Assembly: GCA_004556055.1 (NCBI GenBank) | Contig: SFIW01000011.1 | Coordinates: 1 to 61,675 of the forward strand | Length of the DNA: 61,675 nucleotides | Reading direction: 5' to 3' | DNA from: Planctomycetaceae bacterium | GTDB taxonomy: Bacteria; Planctomycetota; Planctomycetia; Pirellulales; Thermoguttaceae | Shown here: positions 23,457 to 31,206 of the stretch, one piece after another | Layout of the letters: each line of letters starts with the position of its first letter | Numbering within the stretch: position 1 is the stretch's first letter | The notes under the pieces: model-generated | What the model was told of the DNA's origin: nothing | What the model saw: the letters and a program-made list of their open reading frames with translations, nothing else | Databases searched by the model: none | Translations under genes and position numbers: made by a program

Positions 23457-23882
23457 TTATTTCTTCACGTGGGTCAACTTCGCAACAACCATAGGATCGA
23501 TCGATACGCAATCGAGAATTGCGCCCCCGAACGCGTCGACAGGTTTCTGCGTTTTCTGTCCGAAAGCGGCGGCGGCCTCCGCGCCTTCGCTAAACGCCAC
23601 CCATTCGCCTATCGCGGCGGAACAATCGTCATAAATAACCAACTCGTTTCCCCAGCGCTGCGCAAAATTCGGATTCTCTATTCTTTGAATCGCCTCTTTT
23701 AGTCGTTCTTCAGGAGATAATCCTCGTTCTTTTTCTGATTGCGCGATCGCCTTAGCCGACTCTACGGGATCTTCCGTTAAATCCTTAAAGGTCAGCGGAA
23801 CGACGATTTTGAATTGTCCGCCTACGAGCGAAGGATGCTGACCGCTTAAAACGACCTTGCCGACAACTCTTCCTATTCGCAT
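23457..23882 (-). CDS. BMC-P shell vertex protein, EutN/CcmL family, enlarged
   Basis: This 141-residue protein belongs to the pentameric vertex proteins that close microcompartment shells. The N-terminal strand MRIGRVVGKVVLSGQHPSLVGGQF and the C-terminal EWVAFSEGAEAAAAFG and GGAILDCVSID are family features. A Glu/Arg-rich insertion of about 40 residues in the middle (about 40-80) makes it longer than the usual 85-100, so it should protrude from the pentamer. It is the last shell gene of the cluster, 7 nt after the RpiB-like gene. The ATG follows GAGGATCGG. Confidence 0.85.
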   Translation of the reverse strand: MRIGRVVGKVVLSGQHPSLVGGQFKIVVPLTFKDLTEDPVESAKAIAQSEKERGLSPEERLKEAIQRIENPNFAQRWGNELVIYDDCSAAIGEWVAFSEGAEAAAAFGQKTQKPVDAFGGAILDCVSIDPMVVAKLTHVKK

Positions 23883-23889
23883 CCGATCC

Positions 23890-24693
23890 TCACTTCATCG
23901 TAACCCAAAAGTCGACGACCAGACGCGCTTGATAGGCTCCTAGATCGCGCGGATCCAAGATCAAAGTATTCGCGTCGGCGGCTTTTATATCGCGTTTAGC
24001 CTGTTCAACGGAATACGCGACGACGGCGCGAACGCCTTTCTTGCGATTTGCCCAAACGTTGGCGATTGCTCCGTCGTGCGTCACGATGAGCGCTCGGTTG
24101 GCTTTCCCTTCATTCAATCGATCCGCAACGGCTAGAGTCGTTTTTTTCAAACAATCAAAACGCTCTTCCTGGAACTCTGTATTTCTAGACAGGTACTCCA
24201 AAAGAGTGCGCGGCGCTCCCTCCGACTCGGGCAATTTGGTCGCGACAAAGACGCTGACGAGCGACTTTTGAGCGGAAGAGGAGGGAAGGGACGCCCCATT
24301 TTGTTCCGATCTCGACGGGAACGAAGACGTCGTCGATCCAATATTCGACGCGGAGATTGTCGGCTGAACCTCCGCCGCCTCTTGCGCGACTTCAACGCCA
24401 AGTTTCTTCATCAAATCGCGCGCCGACGGGGTGATCACCGCTCGAGGCTGAAACGCCCAGGATTTCAGCGACGAACTCGCCGCTAAACGACGAACGGTCT
24501 CTTCAACGACAACGCGTTCCGCAATGTAAAGAGTCGCAGCGCTCGGCTTCTCCGCAACAGACTCTCGCGCCGCGCGGAAATCACGCGCCAGCGTTTCGCT
24601 TAACGCGGCGGGGGTCGACTCCGACGGCTTCTTTTGAAGATCCGCCATCACTTTGCCGACCAGCTCGTCTAGATTCCAGTCCAGTCCGTTCAT
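23890..24693 (-). CDS. BMC-associated protein with an RpiB-like domain lacking the catalytic Cys
   Basis: This 267-residue protein is encoded between two shell genes, overlapping the upstream one by 4 nt (ATGA). Residues 5-22 (WNLDELVGKVMADLQKK) form an amphipathic helix like an encapsulation peptide. Residues about 55-105 (ERVVVEETVRRL ... RAVITPSARDLMKKLGVEV) resemble a segment found in several BMC-associated proteins. After a Ser-rich linker, residues about 146-265 resemble ribose-5-phosphate isomerase B (RALIVTHDGAIANVWANRKK, then GVRAVVAYSVEQAK and ADANTLILDP). Where RpiB has the catalytic CGTGIG this protein has THDGAI, so isomerase activity is unlikely. It may scaffold cargo or bind a sugar phosphate. 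The assignment is by eye. Confidence 0.65.
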   Translation of the reverse strand: MNGLDWNLDELVGKVMADLQKKPSESTPAALSETLARDFRAARESVAEKPSAATLYIAERVVVEETVRRLAASSSLKSWAFQPRAVITPSARDLMKKLGVEVAQEAAEVQPTISASNIGSTTSSFPSRSEQNGASLPSSSAQKSLVSVFVATKLPESEGAPRTLLEYLSRNTEFQEERFDCLKKTTLAVADRLNEGKANRALIVTHDGAIANVWANRKKGVRAVVAYSVEQAKRDIKAADANTLILDPRDLGAYQARLVVDFWVTMK

Positions 24694-24977
24694 CCTAAAT
24701 TATCCGCCTTCTTGGCCGAATCAATTATTCCCAAAACACCCCAACGCGCAGGAGTTAAACGCGTGCCAATGATCTCTAAACCAGTATATGAACCGTCGCT
24801 CGTTATCAACACCAAATCGCCCACGCCCGCCCCGATTTTATCAAAAACGATCGACGGATCGCCTTCAGGGGTCGTGCCGTCGGTTCCCACGGGCTGAGCA
24901 ATCAACAACTTCTGTCCTTCGAGGGACTCGTGTTTTACGATAGAAGTCGCGTAACCAATAATTCGCGCTCGATTCAT
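24690..24977 (-). CDS. BMC-P shell vertex protein, EutN/CcmL family
   Basis: This 95-residue pentamer-forming shell protein starts MNRARIIGYATSIVKHESLEGQKLLIAQP and ends GVLGIIDSAKKADNLG, both diagnostic of the EutN/CcmL fold. GAGVGDLVLITSDGS is the loop near the pore. The size is normal. It overlaps the RpiB-like gene start by 4 nt and lies 120 nt after the aldehyde dehydrogenase gene. The ATG follows GAGG. Confidence 0.93.
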   Translation of the reverse strand: MNRARIIGYATSIVKHESLEGQKLLIAQPVGTDGTTPEGDPSIVFDKIGAGVGDLVLITSDGSYTGLEIIGTRLTPARWGVLGIIDSAKKADNLG

Positions 24978-25097
24978 ATAAAAGCCTCATTAAATCCTAC
25001 GCAACGGAAATCGACCTAGAACCGTTTCCAATTCTAGCCCGAAAATACGCGCGTCTAACGTCGTAAACGCGCGTCAAAATTTCTCGCGAATAATCGA

Positions 25098-26558
25098 TCA
25101 ATCTTTGCCGAGAATGTGAAGGCTCTCGACCATCGCGCAACGACGACTGCGCGTGAAGGTCAACGGACGGGTAATACCTTCGCCCGTCGGACCGGCGATC
25201 GAGTAAGAACCGTAACCTTCGCCGCCGCCGCCGTTTCCAGCGGTGCTCGGACCATTCTTCACAAAGATCGTCGTATCAAGCAACTTACCCATCTTGGTCA
25301 TATTCACAACGTTGTTGGAGTGAATGATCGCGGTATGGCGGAAGCCGTGTTCCATTTCATACGCGCGTTGGATCGCTTCATCGACGTCCTTACAGCGTAC
25401 GAAGGGAAGGAAGGGCATCATCTGTTCGACAGGAACGAACGGGTTTTCATAATCGGTTTCCCCGAAGAGCATTTCAACGTCGTCCGAAACGTCTTTGCCG
25501 ATACCAGCAGCAAGGACGGTCGCGTCTTTACCCAAGAATTCGCGACTCGGAGCGTCGTGACGACGTTCGCCTTCGCCGACTTTAACGATCCCCTTCTGCG
25601 TCATCGCGGCAGTTTCCGCGGCGTTCAAGCGCACCGCGCCGGCGCGTTCCATCGCGTCCATCATCTTATCGAAGACGGAATTGACGACGAAAACTTCTTT
25701 TTCAGCAAGACAAAGGAGGTTGTTGTCGTACGCGCCGCCAAGGATAATCGAACGCGCCGCGCGATCAAGATCAGCCGTTTCATCGACGACGACCGGCGGG
25801 TTGCCGGGGCCGGCGACGATCGCGCGCTTTGACTGCGCCATCGCCGCTTTCACGACGCCTTCGCCTCCCGTTACGACGAGGAGGTTGATCTTCGGATGCT
25901 TGAAGATCACGTCCGCCGTCTGGAGCGTCGGGGTCGGAATAACCGTCATCAGGTTGTCGATTCCGTATTCGGCGTAAATAGCCTGATTGAAACGACGAAC
26001 GCCTTCAGTCGCGATTTTAGAAGCGTTCGGATGAGGGTTGAAAACGACGGTGTTTCCAGCCGCGATCATATTGATCGAGTTGTTGGCGATCGTCGGCAGA
26101 GAGTGGGTGCTCGGCGTAATCGCGCCGATAACGCCAAAGGGCGCGTGCTCTATTACCGTAAGACCGTAGTCGCCGCTAAAAACCTCCGAGCTCAACGCTT
26201 CGACGCCTTGCGCGTTGTAACCAACGTTCAAAAGCTTGTCAATCTTGTGTTGTAAACGACCGATTTTGGTTTCTTCAAGCTCTTTTGTACCCAACTCGAC
26301 GCTTTGTTCGATACAAATGCGACGAATTTCGTCGAGCATCTTCTTTCTTTCGGCGATCGTGCGACGAGAGAGTTGTTCGAACGCTTCGCGCGCGGCCAAA
26401 ATCGCTTCATTAGGATCGTCGAAGACGCCGTAACGTCCGGCGTAACTCTTCGGAGCGACGTCGCCGCCGACCGCGCTCGCGGCGGAGGTAGATCCGCCAA
26501 GTCGAGACATTACTTCCTGAAGGACGCTGCGCACCAGCGCTTCATTAACTTCCGCCAT
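25098..26558 (-). CDS. CoA-acylating aldehyde dehydrogenase (PduP-like), BMC cargo
   Basis: This 486-residue enzyme oxidises an aldehyde, here most likely lactaldehyde, to its acyl-CoA with NAD. The catalytic nucleophile is C283 (NNLLCLAEKEVF). The cofactor region includes GNTVVFNPHPNA (169-180) and AGPGNPPVVVDE (249-260). Residues 4-20 (VNEALVRSVLQEVMSRL) form an amphipathic N-terminal helix, a typical encapsulation peptide, followed by a Gly/Ser/Ala linker. The ATG at 26558 is chosen since it starts that peptide and has AGGAG 10 nt upstream; frames beyond it are basic and unlike the family. It is flanked by EutN-type shell genes. Confidence 0.94.
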   Translation of the reverse strand: MAEVNEALVRSVLQEVMSRLGGSTSAASAVGGDVAPKSYAGRYGVFDDPNEAILAAREAFEQLSRRTIAERKKMLDEIRRICIEQSVELGTKELEETKIGRLQHKIDKLLNVGYNAQGVEALSSEVFSGDYGLTVIEHAPFGVIGAITPSTHSLPTIANNSINMIAAGNTVVFNPHPNASKIATEGVRRFNQAIYAEYGIDNLMTVIPTPTLQTADVIFKHPKINLLVVTGGEGVVKAAMAQSKRAIVAGPGNPPVVVDETADLDRAARSIILGGAYDNNLLCLAEKEVFVVNSVFDKMMDAMERAGAVRLNAAETAAMTQKGIVKVGEGERRHDAPSREFLGKDATVLAAGIGKDVSDDVEMLFGETDYENPFVPVEQMMPFLPFVRCKDVDEAIQRAYEMEHGFRHTAIIHSNNVVNMTKMGKLLDTTIFVKNGPSTAGNGGGGEGYGSYSIAGPTGEGITRPLTFTRSRRCAMVESLHILGKD

Positions 26559-26728
26559 TTTATTATCACTCCTGTGAAAAAACGAACGCGTTGAACGGCT
26601 CGATTCATCCGAACGAGACGCGCTATTTCTACGTAACGCGCTTCGTCTTCTAATATTACGACCGCTAGACGTCATTTTTCCGCTGTGTATTCTCTTTATA
26701 TGTAACAAGCTTGCAAGCGTTGGACTTA

Positions 26729-27034
26729 TTACTCAAGAGGAACGTTCTGTTTCTCAAGGGTCACGCTGTCGACAATACCGATGATCGTACAGTCGACAGG
26801 CAACGGTTTAGTCTCGGGAGTCATTCGCGCGCTCGAACCTTGAACGACCAGCACGAACTCCCCTTCGCCGACCCCAACGACGTCTACGGCGACTAAAGAT
26901 CTACTCGTCGTGACGAATCGATCGCGCGCTTTAGGTTCAATAACGTACGGTTCGATCATCATCAACTTCGAACCGCGCATCGACTCCGTTTTTTGCGTAG
27001 CAACGACCGAGCCCACAACTTTTGCGATAAACAT
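26729..27034 (-). CDS. BMC-P shell vertex protein, EutN/CcmL family
   Basis: This 101-residue protein starts MFIAKVVGSVVATQKTESMRG and carries LVAVDVVGVGEGEFVLVVQGSS and the ending IIGIVDSV, the full EutN/CcmL pattern. It is the third vertex protein of the locus. It lies between the aldehyde dehydrogenase (170 nt gap) and the kinase-like gene (78 nt gap). No membrane or signal sequence is present. Confidence 0.94.
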   Translation of the reverse strand: MFIAKVVGSVVATQKTESMRGSKLMMIEPYVIEPKARDRFVTTSRSLVAVDVVGVGEGEFVLVVQGSSARMTPETKPLPVDCTIIGIVDSVTLEKQNVPLE

Positions 27035-27112
27035 CCTACAGCCTTCGTAAACGTTTGACGCGCAAGCGTTAAACTATTGTTAAAATCAAAACGCAACTTC
27101 TAAAAAAGCAAA

Positions 27113-28300
27113 TTACCGCTTCTCCAGGAGTTCTTTGGTCTGACGACCGACAATGATTTCCTCGTTGGTCGGAATAACCCAAATTTGGACGCGACTATTC
27201 GGCGCGCTGATCTTAGTTTCGACGCCCATCGCCTTCGCATTCGCTTCGCGATCAAGAACGATACCAAGCTCTTCGAGTCCTTCGACGACCGCCTCGCGGA
27301 CGTCCGTACGAAATTCGCCGATACCACCGGCAAAAGAGAGAACGTCGGCGCCGCCAAGTTCCACTAGAGACGCGCCGACATAGCGACGAACGTCCCCGAC
27401 AAAGACCTCGAGAGCAAGCTTAGCGCGCTCGTCCCCGGCGTCTTTCGCGGCGCGAATATCGCGTACGTCGCCGCTCACGCCGCTAAGTCCAAGAAGTCCG
27501 CTCTTTGTCGCAAGAGTCTGCAATAATTCGTCGAAAGAAACATTCAGCTTTTTCGTTAGATAAGAACACCAGAACGGATCAAAGTCGCCGCAACGATTGT
27601 TATTCAACAAACCAGTCTGCGGACTTCCTCCCATGCTCGAACAACGGCTCCACCCATCGGCGATCGCGCAAACGGAACTTGAACCGCCCAAATGGCAACT
27701 TATGATGCGCTTATCCTCTCCGAAGAGTTCGCGACAGCGAGTGGCGATATATCGATGGCTCGCGCCATGAAAACCGTAACGTCGCACGCCGTATTCCTGC
27801 GCCCATTCAAAAGGAACGCCATAGTATCGGTTGCGCGTCGGAATATGTTCGTGGAAACCAGTTTCAAAAGCCGCGACAAGAGGAATGTCAGGAAGGGCTT
27901 TGCGCAACATTCTCATGGCGCGAACATACGGAGGATTATGCGCTGGCAAAACGGCGTTGAATTCCTCCATAGCGACGAGCAACTCTTCCGTTACGGGCTG
28001 CACGCCGGAGAAACCTTTGGCAAAAACTGCCTTAAAACCGACGCCGGCAATCTCCTCGACGCTTTTCAAACACCCTTGTTCAGGATCCGTAAGCTGACGA
28101 AGACATTCGCGAACGGCCACGCCGTGATCAGGAGCAGAAACGTTCTCTTCCTTTTTGAAATCGCCAATAACGATTTGACAAGGGGAAGAAGCCTCGCCGA
28201 TTCTTTCAACACGACCTCGCGCCATAAGGCGTTCGTCGTCCATGTCGTACAAGCTATATTTAAAGCTCGTCGAACCCAGATTAGCAACAAGAATTTTCAT
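27113..28300 (-). CDS. Acetate/propionate kinase-like protein of the BMC locus, divergent active site
   Basis: This 395-residue ASKHA-fold protein aligns with acetate kinase over its full length and would make ATP from acyl-phosphate delivered by PduL. Recognisable parts are ANLGSTSFKY (6-15), the HNPP segment (121-124), RRYGFHGASH (173-182), SCHLGGSSS, NNNRCGDFDP with R236, and the C-terminal NEEIIVGR. By eye, the position of the essential Arg91 (Methanosarcina numbering, GHRVVHGG) is K90 in GFKAVFAKG, and Asp148 (FDTAFH) is E146 (FETGFH). Both are conservative changes at catalytic residues, so substrate range or direction may differ. No clear ribosome binding site precedes the ATG. Confidence 0.82.
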   Translation of the reverse strand: MKILVANLGSTSFKYSLYDMDDERLMARGRVERIGEASSPCQIVIGDFKKEENVSAPDHGVAVRECLRQLTDPEQGCLKSVEEIAGVGFKAVFAKGFSGVQPVTEELLVAMEEFNAVLPAHNPPYVRAMRMLRKALPDIPLVAAFETGFHEHIPTRNRYYGVPFEWAQEYGVRRYGFHGASHRYIATRCRELFGEDKRIISCHLGGSSSVCAIADGWSRCSSMGGSPQTGLLNNNRCGDFDPFWCSYLTKKLNVSFDELLQTLATKSGLLGLSGVSGDVRDIRAAKDAGDERAKLALEVFVGDVRRYVGASLVELGGADVLSFAGGIGEFRTDVREAVVEGLEELGIVLDREANAKAMGVETKISAPNSRVQIWVIPTNEEIIVGRQTKELLEKR

Positions 28301-28393
28301 GATCGCAAGGAGTCTTTAAATGAGGAGGTTGTTGCGTCGTCGCCCTAACCCAAACTTGAGCGCGTCAAGAGCAACGCGCTCGAACGTCGAAAA

Positions 28394-28663
28394 TCAAGCG
28401 GTAAACGCGTCAATGAGTCCGGCGGAAGGACGAGGAATCACGTGAGCGGCTTTGAGTTCGCCGACAGCTTCTGCAGCCGCGGCGCCAGCGTCAACCGCAG
28501 CGCGAACGCTTCCAACGTCGCCGCGAACAACCGTCGTGACCAAACCGCCGCCGATTTGAATACGCTTAACAATCTCGACGTCGGCCGCTTTCGCCATCGC
28601 GTCGGCCGCGCTTACTAGAGCCAGAACGCCTTTCGTTTCGATCAATCCAATCGCGTCGTTCAT
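28394..28663 (-). CDS. BMC-H shell hexamer protein
   Basis: This 89-residue single Pfam00936-type domain forms the hexagonal shell tiles. It has the family opening AIGLIETKGVLALVSAADAMAKAA, the pore-loop region QIGGGLVTTVVRGD, and the ending HVIPRP. The pore loop IGGG is small and uncharged. It is shorter at the C-terminus than its neighbour at 28766 and is likely its co-assembling paralogue. The ATG follows AAGGG. Confidence 0.96.
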   Translation of the reverse strand: MNDAIGLIETKGVLALVSAADAMAKAADVEIVKRIQIGGGLVTTVVRGDVGSVRAAVDAGAAAAEAVGELKAAHVIPRPSAGLIDAFTA

Positions 28664-28765
28664 TATATTACCCTTTATGTCTATGCTTTATAGCTGTGCT
28701 AGTATATTTTCGTAAACGTTGCGGATACTTACCGCGTTTCGAACTTCGTTGTTCGTTTCCCAAAA

Positions 28766-29062
28766 TCACTTCGCGGCGGCAATCGCCTTTTTGATCTGAG
28801 GAAGAACCTTTTCAACGTCGTTATTCGGACGCGGAATCACCTGAACGCCCGTGATTTCGCCAATGCGGGACGCGGCGGCAACGCCGGCGTCTGTGGCGGC
28901 TTTAACGGCGGCTACGTCGCCCGTCACAAAAACGGTGACAATTCCGCTACCAGGCTTGTCCCAACCAAGGAACTGAACGTTCGCAGCTTTCATCATCGCG
29001 TCCGTCGCTTCGAAAAGGGTAATGAACCCCTTGCCTTCAAGAATACCCAGCGCTTGCATCAT
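28766..29062 (-). CDS. BMC-H shell hexamer protein
   Basis: This 98-residue hexamer-forming shell protein has the opening ALGILEGKGFITLFEATDAMMKAA, the pore loop KPGSG, and the ending GVQVIPRP. A 15-residue charged C-terminal extension (NDVEKVLPQIKKAIAAAK) may form a helix on the concave face. It is the first shell gene after pduL. The ribosome binding site GGAG is well placed. Confidence 0.96.
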   Translation of the reverse strand: MMQALGILEGKGFITLFEATDAMMKAANVQFLGWDKPGSGIVTVFVTGDVAAVKAATDAGVAAASRIGEITGVQVIPRPNNDVEKVLPQIKKAIAAAK

Positions 29063-29180
29063 TTTGGTCTCCAGGTTAATTTGAGAAGACGGCCTCAGGA
29101 TCGCGTAAGCGTTCCCTCCCGCCCATGTAACGTTCTATATTTCCACACGACGCAACTTATTATTGCGTCGTTTCTGTAAA

Positions 29181-29927
29181 CTATTTAAAAAGCTCGATTT
29201 TTGTCGCGTGCTCAAGATCGACGGCGTTTCCTTCGTCTGTGTCAAGATGCACTTCAAGCTTAATATTCTTTCCAACGCGCACCAAAACGTCTTCAAAGAC
29301 GACGCTACACACGCCGGAAGTCACCCGCAACTTCATCATATCCTTGTCCTTAACGCCATAGAAAGCCGCGTCCTCAGGACTCATATGAACGTGGCGCGCC
29401 GCGCGAATGACGCCCTTTTTTAACTCGACGACGCCCGCTGGACCTACTAATACGCAACCGGGAGTGTCTTCTAATTTTCCGCTTTCGCGCACGGGGGGAT
29501 CAATCCCCAAAGAAATAGCGTCGGTGTAGGCCAATTCTACTTGAGACTCTTTTCGAGTAGGACCAAGAATACGCACGGAAGGGAGCATTCTCTTACGAGG
29601 CCCGATCAGCATCACAGTCTCGTTCGCAGCATAGAAACCATCTTGATAAAGATCCTTCATCTTGGTAAGTTTCTTTCCCTTGCCGAAGAGAGTTTCAACA
29701 TCCGCGTCGGTTAAATGGATATGACGAGCGGAAATACTTACGACCAGTTCCGACTTTTTAGGAGCCGGCTCAGCGGCTTTCGGAGTCGGCTGAGCGTTTA
29801 CAGCCGCGACCTTGCCGCCGGTGAGCGCGGCGACTACAGCGTCGGCCACACCCTCTTTCGATCCATTCGTCTCTCGCAAAAGTTGTCGAACGATCGCTTC
29901 GATCGTCCCTCTACTAACATTGGCCAT
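29181..29927 (-). CDS. pduL: Phosphotransacylase PduL, BMC type, with encapsulation peptide
   Basis: This 248-residue enzyme swaps CoA for phosphate on the acyl-CoA made by the aldehyde dehydrogenase, recycling CoA inside the shell. Two PduL beta-barrel halves carry the zinc ligands: H69 and H71 (SARHIHL), H179 and H181 (AARHVHM), and H227 (LEVHLDTDEGNA). Residues 5-22 (SRGTIEAIVRQLLRETNG) form an amphipathic encapsulation peptide, followed by an Ala/Pro linker to about 58. It is the first gene of the locus, and its likely promoter is at about 30007-30035. Confidence 0.95.
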   Translation of the reverse strand: MANVSRGTIEAIVRQLLRETNGSKEGVADAVVAALTGGKVAAVNAQPTPKAAEPAPKKSELVVSISARHIHLTDADVETLFGKGKKLTKMKDLYQDGFYAANETVMLIGPRKRMLPSVRILGPTRKESQVELAYTDAISLGIDPPVRESGKLEDTPGCVLVGPAGVVELKKGVIRAARHVHMSPEDAAFYGVKDKDMMKLRVTSGVCSVVFEDVLVRVGKNIKLEVHLDTDEGNAVDLEHATKIELFK

Positions 29928-30006
29928 TCTGCAATATCCCAGTTATCTGCTAAAAGCTTTTCAGCGAGCCCATCAGTCAACGCCCCCTGATTGTATAACT
30001 CTAGCT

Positions 30007-30035
30007 ATTATACCTATACGCTTTTCATTTAAAAG
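30007..30035 (-). promoter_or_regulatory. Predicted promoter of the BMC operon
   Basis: On the minus strand a perfect TATAAT (30012-30007) lies about 80 nt upstream of the pduL start. A weak -35 match lies 17 nt further. It sits in the divergent gap between pduL and the YbhN-like gene. No regulator gene or clear operator was found next to it. Confidence 0.4.
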
Positions 30036-30180
30036 CAATATCCTACAAAATTTCAAAAATTTAGTCAAGTCACTTCGACGTCTATTAGTTTTCGCTACTT
30101 GTCTTATTTTTTCCCAACCCTTAAAATATTGATTTTAAATTATTTTCCTATTCTTGCCAAACTATCGTTCATACGTTGTC

Positions 30181-31206
30181 ATGCGCAAAACTCTTCTCTT
30201 CTTCATCAAGCTATTTATCATCGTCGCTATTTTTACTTTTCTTATTACTCGCGCGGTTAAAGGATCCGCTCTCACGGACTTGACCTGGAACAATGTCCAT
30301 ATTTCCCTTCTTCTCGTCGGATTCTTCTTTAATTTCCTAGCGACGGCAACGACGCTTATCAGATGGCGTCTGCTAGTCCTGGCGCTTGGAGGAAAGTTAT
30401 CCCTTTCCGACGCGATGCGTTTGGGGTTCATCGGATTTATGTTCAACCTTTCCCCTGTTGGAATCATCGGCGGAGACGCAATCAAGGTTTATTTACTTGC
30501 AAAGAAAAACCATACGTCTGTCGACGATGCGACTGCCGGAGTCGTTATCGATCGCGTCATTGGGCTTTACACGATGTTTTTAATGGGGCTTCTGTTCGTC
30601 GTTGTCACACGCTTTGCAACCGACGCGGCGGCGTTTGTGCGCGTTATCTATACCGGACTCCTCGTACTAACGGCGGGTTCCACCGTTTTTTTGGCGTTTT
30701 TTCTTATTCCGTCGAGTTCCAAAAATCGTCGAATTCAGGTAATAAACGCTACGCCTTTCATAGGAAAATTTTTGGCGGCGATCACTGGCTCAATAATGAA
30801 GTATCAAAGAAAGCGGCGCGTTCTTTTTAACTCGTTCCTATTGACGGTCGTTGTCCATTGTTGCTTTTCAATTTCACTCTATTACACAGCGCGAGGAATT
30901 TTCACTCAAGCTCCGTCGCTAATCGATCATGCCGTCCTCTACTGCGTCGGAAACATTGGTTCAATCGTTCCTCTATCCGCAGGACCATTAGAATATCTGT
31001 TAGACGAACTCTATCCTTTTTTTACGACGACCAACCATTCCTCAATTGAAGCTGGGTATGGAATGAGCGTTGGTTTAACATTCCGTTTGCTCGCCGTCTT
31101 CGTCGCGCTCGTTGGCGTCGCGTTTTATTTGACGTCTAAAAAAGAAGTTACGGAAGCGCTCGCTCAAGCGCAGAAAAAGGACTCGATGAAAAATGCCTCG
31201 AAATAA
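30181..31206 (+). CDS. YbhN/UPF0104-like integral membrane protein
   Basis: This 341-residue protein has about eight membrane spans and matches the lysylphosphatidylglycerol synthase transmembrane region family (YbhN/AglD). The recognisable stretch is LRWRLLVLALGG-like (RWRLL at about 55-60) followed by LGFIGFMFNLSPVGIIGGDAIKVYLL. Members act as lipid flippases or membrane scaffolds; the substrate is unknown. The ATG at 30181 starts MRKTLLFFIK and is preferred over a TTG at 30154. The downstream gene overlaps by 14 nt, so the two are coupled. Confidence 0.82.
   Translation: MRKTLLFFIKLFIIVAIFTFLITRAVKGSALTDLTWNNVHISLLLVGFFFNFLATATTLIRWRLLVLALGGKLSLSDAMRLGFIGFMFNLSPVGIIGGDAIKVYLLAKKNHTSVDDATAGVVIDRVIGLYTMFLMGLLFVVVTRFATDAAAFVRVIYTGLLVLTAGSTVFLAFFLIPSSSKNRRIQVINATPFIGKFLAAITGSIMKYQRKRRVLFNSFLLTVVVHCCFSISLYYTARGIFTQAPSLIDHAVLYCVGNIGSIVPLSAGPLEYLLDELYPFFTTTNHSSIEAGYGMSVGLTFRLLAVFVALVGVAFYLTSKKEVTEALAQAQKKDSMKNASK

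Noticed and set aside
25116..25832. Open frame of 238 codons on the plus strand
   Set aside because: Antisense to the aldehyde dehydrogenase gene, with unnatural composition.
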